From Pseudomonadota bacterium (GTDB taxonomy: Bacteria > Pseudomonadota > Gammaproteobacteria > Burkholderiales > Burkholderiaceae): a stretch of DNA of 17,986 nt. The position numbers were made by a program, and so were the translations under genes. Under the pieces are notes generated by a model. The model was not told the origin of the DNA, did no database searches, and worked only from the letters and a program-made list of their open reading frames with translations. The DNA lies in assembly GCA_023441105.1 (NCBI GenBank), contig JAEZQX010000568.1, positions 1-17,986 on the forward strand, written 5' to 3'. Positions 1-6,555 of the stretch are shown here, piece after piece. Each line of letters opens with the position of its first letter. The first letter of the stretch is position 1.

Positions 1-5
1 GGGTA

Positions 6-22
6 GGCGCGCGAAGCGCGCC
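6..22. repeat. GC-rich inverted repeat after the BolA gene
   Basis: A perfect 7-bp inverted repeat (ggcgcgc and gcgcgcc) with a GAA loop lies just past the 3' end of the BolA-family gene. It has no T-run, so it is at best a poor intrinsic terminator. On the minus strand an ATG at 25-23 opens a frame that runs off the window edge. Its first residues do not resemble MurA, the usual next gene here, so I do not call a gene. Confidence 0.35.
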
Positions 23-37
23 ATGGGGGGATTCCCT

Positions 38-271
38 TCATTTTTTCAACTCGTCCGGCGTCAGCGTCTTCATGGAAAGCGCATGAATCTCGGCCTTCAT
101 GCGGTCGCCGAGGGCGGCATAGACCATCTGGTGCCGGGCGATCGAACGCTTGCCGGCGAAGGCGGAGCAGACGATGAGAGCCTCGAAATGATGGCCGTCC
201 CCGCTCACCTCGAGATGTTCGCAATCGAGGCCCTGGGCGATATAGCCCTTGACGTCTTCAGGGGTGACCAC
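38..271 (-). CDS. ibaG: BolA family protein, IbaG (YrbA)-like
   Basis: This is a small BolA/IbaG-type protein of 77 residues, a cytosolic partner of monothiol glutaredoxins in iron-sulfur handling; that role is family knowledge. The sequence shows the class II KH-like BolA fold: CEHLEVSGDGHHF at 17-29, RHQMVY at 46-51, and the C-terminal block EIHALSMKTLTP at 61-72 with its invariant His63. I chose the GTG at 271 because a GGAG lies 11 bases upstream and the protein then begins just before the conserved helix; the longer open frame upstream belongs to the gap and the neighbouring permease region. It follows the ABC-2 permease gene by about 90 bp. In E. coli ibaG sits between mlaB and murA, so the position supports the name. 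The E. coli gene is linked to acid stress, but no such regulation is visible here. Confidence 0.85.
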   Translation of the reverse strand: MVTPEDVKGYIAQGLDCEHLEVSGDGHHFEALIVCSAFAGKRSIARHQMVYAALGDRMKAEIHALSMKTLTPDELKK

Positions 272-332
272 TGGGAAGAACACTCCATGGAGGAATTGAA
301 CGCGGCAAATCGCGTGCCGCCGGGAGGGCGGG

Positions 333-338
333 ATTGTA
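333..338 (-). promoter_or_regulatory. Possible -10 box for the BolA gene
   Basis: TACAAT on the minus strand (five of six matches to TATAAT) lies about 60 bp upstream of the BolA start, in the gap after the permease gene. No convincing -35 is present at 16-18 bp. A partial match, CTGACG, occurs about 20 bp upstream, which is too far for a standard spacer. This is a weak candidate only. Confidence 0.25.
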
Positions 339-360
339 CCAACGGCGCGGCGGCAGCCCG

Positions 361-1116
361 TCAGGCCCGCAGCTTGTAGCCGCTCCTGAGCATCTGCAGC
401 GCGATGGCGGCGGACACCAGCCAGGCGGTGGCGACGATCAGCAGGCTGAGCCAGGGGGACACGTCCGACTGGCCGAAGAACCCGTGCCGGAAGCCGTCGA
501 CCATGTAGAAGAACGGGTTGAGGTGCGACGCCGCCTGCCAGAACGGTGGCAGGCTGTGAACCGAATAGAACACGCCCGACAGGAATGTGAGCGGCATGAT
601 CACGAAATTCTGGAAGGCGGCGATCTCGTCGAACTTGTCGGCCCAGATGCCGCCGATCAGCCCCAGCGTGCCCAGCATGGCGCTGCCCAGCACGGCGAAG
701 ACCGCCGCCCAGAGCGGTTGCTCGAAGCGCGTCTCGAAGAACCACATCGTCACCAGGAACACCCCCAGCCCAACCACCAGGCCGCGCGCGACCGACGCCA
801 GGACGTAGCCGGCGTACATGGTCAACGGCCGGATCGGCGGCAGCAGCACGAACACGATGTTGCCGGTGATCTTGCTCTGGATCATCGACGAGGACGTGTT
901 GGCGAAGGCGTTCTGCAGCACCGACATCATCACCAGGCCGGGAATGAGGAAGGACGTATAGCTCACCCCCTCGAACACCTCGACCCGACCGCGCAGGGCA
1001 TGCGAGAAGATCAGCAGGTACAGCAACGCCGTCATCACCGGAGCCGCCACCGTCTGGAAGCCAACCTTCCAGAAGCGCAGCATCTCCTTATAGAAAAGAG
1101 TCCGAAACCCGTCCAT
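361..1116 (-). CDS. ABC-2 type transporter permease, YadH-like
   Basis: This is the membrane subunit of an ABC-2 exporter (251 residues), acting in the inner membrane with the ATPase encoded just upstream. It has an N-terminal amphipathic stretch (KEMLRFWK, 10-17) and about six hydrophobic segments. It carries ABC-2 signature blocks such as LIPGLVMMSV and PLTFLSGVFYSVHSLPPFWQ, then SHLNPFFYMVDGFRHGFFG. These blocks and the length resemble E. coli YadH. The ATG at 1116-1114 overlaps the ATPase stop by one base (TAATG), implying coupled translation. A much longer open frame runs upstream of this ATG, but it only overlaps the ATPase gene out of frame. The substrate cannot be read from the sequence. 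The place after mlaB suggests an envelope role, which is inference. Confidence 0.88.
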   Translation of the reverse strand: MDGFRTLFYKEMLRFWKVGFQTVAAPVMTALLYLLIFSHALRGRVEVFEGVSYTSFLIPGLVMMSVLQNAFANTSSSMIQSKITGNIVFVLLPPIRPLTMYAGYVLASVARGLVVGLGVFLVTMWFFETRFEQPLWAAVFAVLGSAMLGTLGLIGGIWADKFDEIAAFQNFVIMPLTFLSGVFYSVHSLPPFWQAASHLNPFFYMVDGFRHGFFGQSDVSPWLSLLIVATAWLVSAAIALQMLRSGYKLRA

Positions 1117-2018
1117 TACGCCCTCATCACGTTGACGAAGACATCTTCCAGATCCGTATGCGCCATCTCCATCTCGTCGATCACGCATCCCGCCTCCCGC
1201 AGCGTCGCCAGGATCGACTCGACATCCGCATAACGGGCAATCTCGAGGTGCAGGCGCGAATCCCCGGACGGGCCCGGGACGACTCGCGGCTCGAGCGACT
1301 TGGGCAGCGGCGCGCCGGAAAGACCCAGTACCAGGGTGCCGCCGGCAAACCGCTTGAGCAGGTTGGCGGTGTGATCCAGCGCGACGATGCGGCCAGCCTT
1401 CAGCATGGCAACCCGCTGGCACAAGGTCTGCGCTTCCTCGAGGTAGTGGGTGGTCAGCACGATGGTGTGGCCGTCGCGATTGAGCCGCTGGATGAACGCC
1501 CATAGCGACTGGCGCAGCTCGACGTCGACGCCGGCGGTCGGCTCGTCGAGGACGATCACCGGCGGCCGATGCACCAGCGCCTGCGCCACCAGCACCCGCC
1601 GCTTCATGCCGCCCGACAACGAACGCATGTTCGCCTCGGCCTTGCTGGCCAGCCCGAGGCTTTCCAGGATCTCGTCGATCCAGTCGTCGTTGTTGCGCAC
1701 GCCGTAGTAGCCGGAGGAGATCTGCAGCGACTCGCGCACTGAGAAGAACGGGTCGAAAACCAGCTCCTGCGGCACCACGCCCAGCTGCCGCCGGGCAAGC
1801 CGATAGTCGGCGACGACGTCGTGGCCCATCACCTTGACCGAGCCGCTGCTGGCGCGCGCAAGACCGGCGATGATCGAGATCAGCGTCGTCTTGCCGGCGC
1901 CGTTGGGGCCCAGCAGCGCGAAGAACTCCCCTTGCTCGATGCGCAGCGACACGCCGCGCAGCGCCTGCACGGACTGATATCGCTTGGTCACCGAATCGAT
2001 GTCGATTGCCGCCTGCAT
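1116..2018 (-). CDS. ABC transporter ATP-binding protein, YadG-like
   Basis: This is the cytosolic ATPase subunit (300 residues) that would power the ABC-2 permease encoded next. All nucleotide-binding motifs are intact: Walker A GPNGAGKTT (37-45), Q-loop VVPQE (81-85), signature LSGGM (134-138), Walker B VIVLDE (154-159) and the H-loop His191 in VLTTHYL. The signature context LSGGMKRR and the segment SSGYYGVR near 101-108 resemble E. coli YadG. Residues from about 215 form a C-terminal extension typical of ABC-2 ATPases. The ATG at 2018 is the only sensible start, because the conserved fold begins within ten residues. The gene lies about 190 bp downstream of mlaB behind a hairpin, so it may be transcribed with the mla operon by read-through or from its own promoter. 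Substrate unknown. Confidence 0.9.
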   Translation of the reverse strand: MQAAIDIDSVTKRYQSVQALRGVSLRIEQGEFFALLGPNGAGKTTLISIIAGLARASSGSVKVMGHDVVADYRLARRQLGVVPQELVFDPFFSVRESLQISSGYYGVRNNDDWIDEILESLGLASKAEANMRSLSGGMKRRVLVAQALVHRPPVIVLDEPTAGVDVELRQSLWAFIQRLNRDGHTIVLTTHYLEEAQTLCQRVAMLKAGRIVALDHTANLLKRFAGGTLVLGLSGAPLPKSLEPRVVPGPSGDSRLHLEIARYADVESILATLREAGCVIDEMEMAHTDLEDVFVNVMRA

Positions 2019-2050
2019 GAACCCTCTCGTCCCCCTGTCCCGAAATGCAA

Positions 2051-2079
2051 GCCGCCGGACCCTGGCTGGATCCGGCGGC
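2051..2079 (-). terminator. Candidate hairpin terminator after mlaB
   Basis: The perfect 9-bp arms gccgccgga and tccggcggc flank an 11-base spacer that can pair two further bases past one mismatch. The hairpin sits between the end of mlaB and the start of the ABC ATPase. On the minus strand it is followed by TTGCATTTCG, which is only modestly T-rich. It could attenuate rather than stop mla transcription. No gene is visible in the rest of the 190-bp gap. Confidence 0.45.
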
Positions 2080-2209
2080 GCGTGTCGAAGTCCGCTGAAT
2101 TTGGCACGGGCGCTGGCCCGCCGTTCCGTCTCTTCCTGCCGCTGCCCCTGCCGGCGCTAGGCTGCCACGCTACCTGCCGCCACCTGGACTTGCCGCCGGC
2201 CGTCCGCAG

Positions 2210-2584
2210 CTACGCCGGTTGCGGCTGGCCGGCCAGGCCATCGGGCACGCCGAACAGCACCGGAGCAATCCCATAGAGCTCGGCCAGCTCGCGCAGCTTC
2301 TCCGGCGGATCCAGCAGGAACAGCGGCGCGGCCGACGTGGCGGACCCGGCAGCGGCGCCGACCGCGCCATTCGTCACTACGGAAGCACCACCGCCGGTGG
2401 CACCGGTGCGGTCCCGCGCCAACTGCAACAACAACGAAAGCGCCGCCGAATCGAACTCCCGCAGCGGCGACAGGTCCAGTGCCAGCGCCTCGCCGGTCAC
2501 GCCGCGAATCGCCTCGCGCAGCGTCGCCAGCACCTGCACCGCATTGTCGACGGCGATCCTCGCCGGTACCGCGACCGCCTGCAT
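2210..2584 (-). CDS. mlaB: MlaB, STAS-domain subunit of the Mla transporter
   Basis: MlaB is the cytosolic STAS protein that binds MlaF and stabilises the MlaFEDB phospholipid ABC transporter (family knowledge). The protein has 124 residues. The STAS elements are LALDLSPLREFDSAALSLLL (34-53), with the conserved Asp45-Ser46 turn, and a C-terminal PLFLLDPPEKLRELAELYGI (87-106). Between these, about residues 60-86 are a Gly/Ala/Ser/Thr-rich stretch that ordinary MlaB proteins of roughly 95-105 residues would not have. I chose the ATG at 2584 because it lies 11 bp after the mlaC stop and places the first strand correctly; the longer frame upstream only overlaps mlaC. It is the last gene of the mla set. 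Confidence 0.8.
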   Translation of the reverse strand: MQAVAVPARIAVDNAVQVLATLREAIRGVTGEALALDLSPLREFDSAALSLLLQLARDRTGATGGGASVVTNGAVGAAAGSATSAAPLFLLDPPEKLRELAELYGIAPVLFGVPDGLAGQPQPA

Positions 2585-2595
2585 CGCCGACGCCC

Positions 2596-3222
2596 TCAGG
2601 ACTTGACCGCCGCGGCGACCGATTTGTTCTTCTCCGCCAGGCTCTTGATCAGTCCATCGATGCCACCGGCCGAGATCTCCTGGGCAAACTGGTTGCGATA
2701 CGTCTGCACCAGCCACACGCCCAGCACGTTCACGTCGTAGATCTTCCAGGCCTTGTCGGCCTTCTCGAGCCGGTAGTCGAGCTGGATCGGCTCGCCGCGC
2801 GCCTGCACGATCTCGCTGCGAACGATCACCTCGTCGGTCGACGCGTCGCCCCGGAACGGCTTCATCCGCACACTCTGGTCGCGCACGGTGGTGAAGGCAT
2901 TGGAGTAGGTGCGCAGCAACAGGATGCGGAACTCGGTCATCAGCTGCTTCTTCTGCTCCGGCGTGGCTTCGCGCCAGGCGCGGCCGACGGACAGGGCCGT
3001 CATCCGCTCGAAGTTGACGTGCGGCATCAGCGTCGTGTCCACCAGTTCGCTGATGCGCTTGATATCGCCGTCCTGGAGTTGCTTGTCGCCCTTGATCTGG
3101 TTGATCACCTTGGTCGACAGGTCTTCCACGAACTTGTTGGGATCCTGCTGGGCCCAGGCCGCAGTCGCCATGACGGCGGCAAGAATGAACGCCGAGAACA
3201 GCCTCAGAACCTTGATATCCAT
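2596..3222 (-). CDS. mlaC: MlaC, periplasmic phospholipid-binding protein
   Basis: MlaC is the periplasmic shuttle carrying phospholipid between the outer-membrane MlaA complex and the inner-membrane MlaFEDB complex. The 208-residue protein begins with a clear Sec signal peptide (hydrophobic 5-20, cleavage probably after AWA at 24). The Tol-Tol-Ttg2D domain follows, with MPHVNFERMTALSVGRAWR, a helix EQKKQLMTEFRILLLRTYSNA, and IYDVNVLGVWLVQTYRNQF near the C-terminus. The ATG at 3222 is preceded by GGAAAGGA at good spacing, which rules out the longer upstream frame. Its gene is followed closely by mlaB. It is separated from mlaA by about 188 bp, an unusually wide gap inside this operon. Confidence 0.93.
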   Translation of the reverse strand: MDIKVLRLFSAFILAAVMATAAWAQQDPNKFVEDLSTKVINQIKGDKQLQDGDIKRISELVDTTLMPHVNFERMTALSVGRAWREATPEQKKQLMTEFRILLLRTYSNAFTTVRDQSVRMKPFRGDASTDEVIVRSEIVQARGEPIQLDYRLEKADKAWKIYDVNVLGVWLVQTYRNQFAQEISAGGIDGLIKSLAEKNKSVAAAVKS

Positions 3223-3318
3223 TGATGTCCTTTCCGGTTGGTCGTCGGACAGAAGCCCGCCATATCGCCTGCCCTCACCACAACGGACAGCCCGACCCGG
3301 GAGCCGACGCAAACGACC

Positions 3319-3324
3319 ATTATC
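3319..3324 (-). promoter_or_regulatory. Possible internal -10 box upstream of mlaC
   Basis: GATAAT on the minus strand (five of six matches to TATAAT) lies about 97 bp upstream of the mlaC start, in the 188-bp mlaA-mlaC gap. No good -35 is visible at standard spacing. I see no protein-coding signal in the rest of the gap. Confidence 0.22.
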
Positions 3325-3410
3325 CCATCCGGCCGGTATCCACTGTTGCTACGTGGCGACATCTCCGTTCGTCTCCGCCACCGCGCAGCGGCACCTCGCG
3401 CGGCTCGGCG

Positions 3411-4283
3411 TCAGTTCTTCGGTCCGTTGGCCGGAGGTTCGCCTTTCCCGTCGCTGCCGCCGTCCTTCTCGCTGCCGTAGCCCGATTCCTTGCCCGAATA
3501 GTCGAAATCGTCATCGGAATAGCCGGAATCGTCCTCGAAGGAATCATCCGGCGGATTGCCGTCGTAGACGGCATTGCGCCGGCGTTGCAGCCACCCGTCG
3601 CGGATCAGGGAATACGGATCGAGGGCGGCGCCCTGGATCACCTTTTCCGCCTCCAGCAGGGACGCACGGTAGTGGATCAGCCGCAGCGCCCAGGACGCGT
3701 TGCGGAAGCGGACGCTCTTGTCGTACACCAGGTCGATGGGGCTGAGGAAGATGTCGGCGACGCGAGACGGCGCATCACGCATCGAAGACGGACCGAGCAG
3801 CGGGATGACGACGTAAGGCCCCGCCGGCACCCCCCAATATCCGAGCGTCTGGCCGAGGTCCTCATCGTGCTTGGGCATGCCGATCCCGCTCGCCACGTCC
3901 GCCACGCCGGCGAAACCCAAGGTGGAATTGAGGACGAAGCGCGAGAAATCGATCAGCGCTTCTTTTGGCTTGGCCTGCAGCAGGTTGTTGGCGCCGGTGT
4001 AGAGGTCGTCGAGGTTGGCGAAGAAGCTGCCGACCATCAGTTGCAACGGCTCGGGCACCACCTTCTGGTAGGCCTGGGCAACCGGCTTGAGGGCGTAGCG
4101 GTCGACGGTGTCGTTGAACCGGTAGACCGAGCGGTTGAAGGATTCGAACGGATCGCTCGGATTGCTGTGCCCCCCGGTGGTGGCGCATCCGGCGGCCAGC
4201 GACAGCAGCAGCATGGCCGCCCCGATCCTCCATGCCCCCATCAGGCCGCGGGCTGGGCGCAGCCGGATCCTGGAGGCCCTCAC
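3411..4283 (-). CDS. mlaA: MlaA (VacJ) outer-membrane lipoprotein
   Basis: MlaA is the outer-membrane lipoprotein that takes phospholipid out of the outer leaflet and hands it to MlaC. The 290-residue product has a basic n-region, a hydrophobic core and a lipobox LAAGC with Cys33 as the lipidation site. The VacJ domain follows: DPFESFNRSVYRFND (44-58), LDDLYTGANNLLQAKP (91-106), GVPAGPYVVIPLLGPSSMRD (151-170) and SPIDLVYDKS (181-190). The last roughly 49 residues (242-290) are an acidic, Gly/Ser/Tyr-rich tail, probably disordered. I chose the GTG at 4283 because it overlaps the mlaD stop as GTGA; an ATG at 4241 would still give a signal peptide but has no visible ribosome site. In E. coli mlaA is elsewhere in the genome; here it sits inside the operon. 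Confidence 0.9.
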   Translation of the reverse strand: MRASRIRLRPARGLMGAWRIGAAMLLLSLAAGCATTGGHSNPSDPFESFNRSVYRFNDTVDRYALKPVAQAYQKVVPEPLQLMVGSFFANLDDLYTGANNLLQAKPKEALIDFSRFVLNSTLGFAGVADVASGIGMPKHDEDLGQTLGYWGVPAGPYVVIPLLGPSSMRDAPSRVADIFLSPIDLVYDKSVRFRNASWALRLIHYRASLLEAEKVIQGAALDPYSLIRDGWLQRRRNAVYDGNPPDDSFEDDSGYSDDDFDYSGKESGYGSEKDGGSDGKGEPPANGPKN

Positions 4284-4768
4284 TTCGCCCCGCCGTCGCC
4301 GGTGTCGGCCGGGCCCTCGGCCGCGCGGCCGTAGAGAAACTGGCTGATCAGGTTCTCGAGCACGACCGCGGACTGCGTCATCATGACCTTGTCGCCCTCG
4401 GCCAGCACCTTCTCGTCGGCACCCGCCTCGATTCCGATGTATTGCTCGCCCAGGAGCCCGGCGGTGAGGATCTTCACCGACGAGTCCTTTGGAAACCGGT
4501 ACCGGGAGTCCATCGACAGCCGCACGTCGGCCTGGAAGCTCTTGGTGTCGAAGTCGATCGAAGCGACCCGCCCGACGACCACGCCGGCACTGCGCACCGG
4601 CGCGCGCTCCTTGAGCCCGCCGATGTTGTCGAAGTTGGCGCGCAACTCATAGGAATCGGAGACGACGAAGGAACCGAGGTTCGCTGCCCGCAGGGCGAGG
4701 AAGAACAGCGCCGCGATCCCCGCCAGTACGAACAGCCCCACGAGGATGTCCATCGAACGTCTTTTCAT
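4280..4768 (-). CDS. mlaD: MlaD, MCE-domain phospholipid channel subunit
   Basis: MlaD forms the hexameric periplasmic MCE ring of the MlaFEDB complex through which lipids pass. The 162-residue protein has a short basic N-terminus (MKRRSMD), one transmembrane helix (about 9-28), one MCE domain (about 37-115, with GLKERAPVRSAGVVVGRVAS and TAGLLGEQYIGIEAG), and a C-terminal helix at 130-148 that lines the pore in known structures. Two ATGs compete at 4774 and 4768. I prefer 4768 because AAGGAAGGA then has normal spacing and the protein begins like other MlaD proteins. The stop overlaps the mlaA GTG. It lies about 64 bp downstream of mlaE. Confidence 0.92.
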   Translation of the reverse strand: MKRRSMDILVGLFVLAGIAALFFLALRAANLGSFVVSDSYELRANFDNIGGLKERAPVRSAGVVVGRVASIDFDTKSFQADVRLSMDSRYRFPKDSSVKILTAGLLGEQYIGIEAGADEKVLAEGDKVMMTQSAVVLENLISQFLYGRAAEGPADTGDGGAK

Positions 4769-4832
4769 GCCCATGTTCCTTCCTTGAATTCCCACGTCCC
4801 GGCCGTTGGGCCGGCACGATCGACCGGTTCCT

Positions 4833-5618
4833 TCAGAACCCGCCGAACATCAGCCCGGTCAGCACGAAGTCGAATCCCAGCACCACCAGCGAGGATGCCA
4901 CGACCGTGTCGGTGGTTGCCCGCGACACCCCCTCGGGCGTGGCGGTGGACTCGTTGCCGACGAACAGTGCGATGAACGCGCAGATGACCCCGAAGATCAT
5001 GCTCTTGATGACGCCGTTGCCGATGTCGTCGCGAATATCCACCCCTGCCTGCATCTGCGACCAGAACGAGCCCGGGTCGACGCCGATGATCTGCACGCCC
5101 ACGATCCACGAGCCGATCACGCCGACCGCCGAGAACATTCCCGCGAGCAGCGGCATGGCGATCAGCGCCGCGACGAAGCGCGGCGCCAGCACCCGCGCCA
5201 TCGGATCGACGCCCATCATCTCCATGGCCGCCAACTGCTCACCCGCCTTCATCAACCCGATCCCGGCGGTGAGCGACGTGCCGGCGCGGCCGGCGAACAG
5301 CAGCGCGGTCACCACCGGACCGAGCTCGCGGCTCAGCGACAGCGCCACCAGCAAGCCGAGCGCCTCCGAGGACCCGTAGCGCTCGAGCGTATAGTAGCCT
5401 TGCAGCCCCAGCACGAAGCCGACGAACAGGCCGGAGATGGTGATGATCGACAGCGACCGGTTGCCGATGAAGTAGAGCTGCTCGATGATCAGCCGCGGGC
5501 GGCCCAGGCTCAGGATGGAGAGCCAGGACAGGCGCAGCAGGAAACGGAAGCCGAAGCCGAGGCCGCCCAGGCGGGCGAGCGCCCACGCGCCGAGCCGCGC
5601 GATGTCGTCGACGATCAC
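4833..5618 (-). CDS. mlaE: MlaE, ABC permease for phospholipid transport
   Basis: MlaE is the inner-membrane permease of the MlaFEDB complex (261 residues, usual length). It has an interfacial N-terminal helix followed by about five hydrophobic segments. The cytoplasmic coupling region contains the family signature SRELGPVVTALLFAGRAGTS (96-115), with Glu98 and Gly109-Arg111, followed by GEQLAAMEMMGVDP (126-139), which contacts the ATPase. The GTG start at 5618 overlaps the mlaF stop by four bases (GTGA), so translation is probably coupled and the start is well fixed. Nothing is missing from the family pattern. Confidence 0.93.
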   Translation of the reverse strand: MIVDDIARLGAWALARLGGLGFGFRFLLRLSWLSILSLGRPRLIIEQLYFIGNRSLSIITISGLFVGFVLGLQGYYTLERYGSSEALGLLVALSLSRELGPVVTALLFAGRAGTSLTAGIGLMKAGEQLAAMEMMGVDPMARVLAPRFVAALIAMPLLAGMFSAVGVIGSWIVGVQIIGVDPGSFWSQMQAGVDIRDDIGNGVIKSMIFGVICAFIALFVGNESTATPEGVSRATTDTVVASSLVVLGFDFVLTGLMFGGF

Positions 5619-6415
5619 AAGCCGAGCTCCTGGGCGATCGGGGTGGCCGGGTAGTGGAACGGCACCGGCCCGTCACTGCGGCCCTCGAGGAACTGGTTGA
5701 TGCGCGGATCGCTGGAAGCCATCAGTTGTTCCGGCGTGCCCTCGCCGATGACCTCGCCGGCAGCCATGACATAGGCATAGTCGACGATGCGGAAGGTTTC
5801 GGCCACGTCGTGGGTGACCAGCATGGTGGTGGCTCCCAGCGCCGCATTCAGATTGCGGATCAGGTGCGCGATGGTGCCCAGCGAGATCGGATCGAGGCCG
5901 GCGAACGGCTCGTCGTACATCAGCAGCGGCGGATCGAGCGCGATCGAACGCGCCAGCGCCACCCGTCGCGCCATGCCGCCGGAAATCTCCGACGGCATCA
6001 GCCGCGACGCGCCGCGCAGCCCGACGGCGTGCAGCTTCATCAGCACCAGGTCGCGGATCATCGCGCTCGGCAGGTCGGTGTGCTCGCGCAGCGGGAAGGC
6101 GACGTTCTCGTAGACGCTGAGGTCGGTGAAGAGCGCCCCGTGCTGGAACAGCATGCCCATCTTGCGGCGCGCGGCGGCCAGGCCTGCCCGGTCGAGGCCG
6201 TGGATATCGACGCCGTCGAGCATCACCCGGCCTTGGGACGGCCTCACCTGGGCGCCGATGGCGCGCAGCACGGTGGTCTTGCCGCAGCCGGAACCGCCCA
6301 TCAGCGCCACCACCGAGCCGCGGCGGAAGCGCATGTTGATGTTCTTGAGGATCAGGCGGTTTGCCGTGTAGCCGAAACTGAGCGACTCGACGGAGAGGAA
6401 GGTGTCGTTGTCCAA
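5615..6415 (-). CDS. mlaF: MlaF, ATPase of the Mla phospholipid transporter
   Basis: MlaF is the cytosolic ATPase driving the Mla transporter (266 residues). Motifs: Walker A GGSGCGKTT (40-48), Q-loop Gln91 in LFQHGALF, signature SGGMA (145-149), Walker B LLMYDE (164-169) and H-loop His202 in VTHDV. After the ABC fold the C-terminal tail carries DGPVPFHYPA (248-257), the MlaF-specific extension that reaches the partner subunit, so this is MlaF rather than a generic ATPase. The start is a TTG: an in-frame TAG lies just upstream at about 6446, and there is no ATG or GTG before the fold begins. No strong ribosome site precedes it. It is the first gene of the mla set. Confidence 0.93.
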   Translation of the reverse strand: MDNDTFLSVESLSFGYTANRLILKNINMRFRRGSVVALMGGSGCGKTTVLRAIGAQVRPSQGRVMLDGVDIHGLDRAGLAAARRKMGMLFQHGALFTDLSVYENVAFPLREHTDLPSAMIRDLVLMKLHAVGLRGASRLMPSEISGGMARRVALARSIALDPPLLMYDEPFAGLDPISLGTIAHLIRNLNAALGATTMLVTHDVAETFRIVDYAYVMAAGEVIGEGTPEQLMASSDPRINQFLEGRSDGPVPFHYPATPIAQELGL

Positions 6416-6442
6416 AGCGGGCCGGAAGTGTGAACTGCGCGG

Positions 6443-6448
6443 ATTCTA
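6443..6448 (-). promoter_or_regulatory. Possible -10 box for the mla operon
   Basis: TAGAAT on the minus strand (five of six matches to TATAAT) lies about 28 bp upstream of the mlaF TTG in the only gap (6416-6555) between the kef-like gene and mlaF. No recognisable -35 stands at 17 bp, so a regulator or an unusual sigma factor might be needed, or the box may be chance. Confidence 0.28.
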
Positions 6449-6522
6449 CTGCCTGCCTCCGGGGCGGTCCTCCCTCGGAAGAGGGTGCGGCGCAAATGCC
6501 GAATCAGGCAGGGCGGCGGATA

Positions 6523-6536
6523 CCGGCCCGGGCCGG
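6523..6536. repeat. 14-bp perfect palindrome between kef-like gene and mlaF
   Basis: CCGGCCCGGGCCGG is a perfect 14-bp dyad beginning 20 bp past the kef-like stop codon. It could fold as the core of a terminator for that gene, but no T-run follows. It could also be a protein-binding site upstream of the mla operon. In DNA this rich in G+C, GC-only palindromes can arise by chance. Confidence 0.35.
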
Positions 6537-6555
6537 CAGGCCAGGACAGGCCCTT

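Noticed and set aside
1..25. Possible 5' end of a further minus-strand gene (murA expected)
   Set aside because: Only about eight codons are present, they do not resemble the MurA N-terminus, and they coincide with a hairpin.
283..292. CTCCATGGAG palindrome at the BolA ribosome site
   Set aside because: A 10-bp palindrome without a loop cannot form a stable hairpin over the site, and short dyads of this kind are expected by chance.
3222..4334. A 370-codon plus-strand open frame across mlaA
   Set aside because: It is antisense to mlaA, which has a lipobox and VacJ motifs. The frame has no domain and arises from high G+C.
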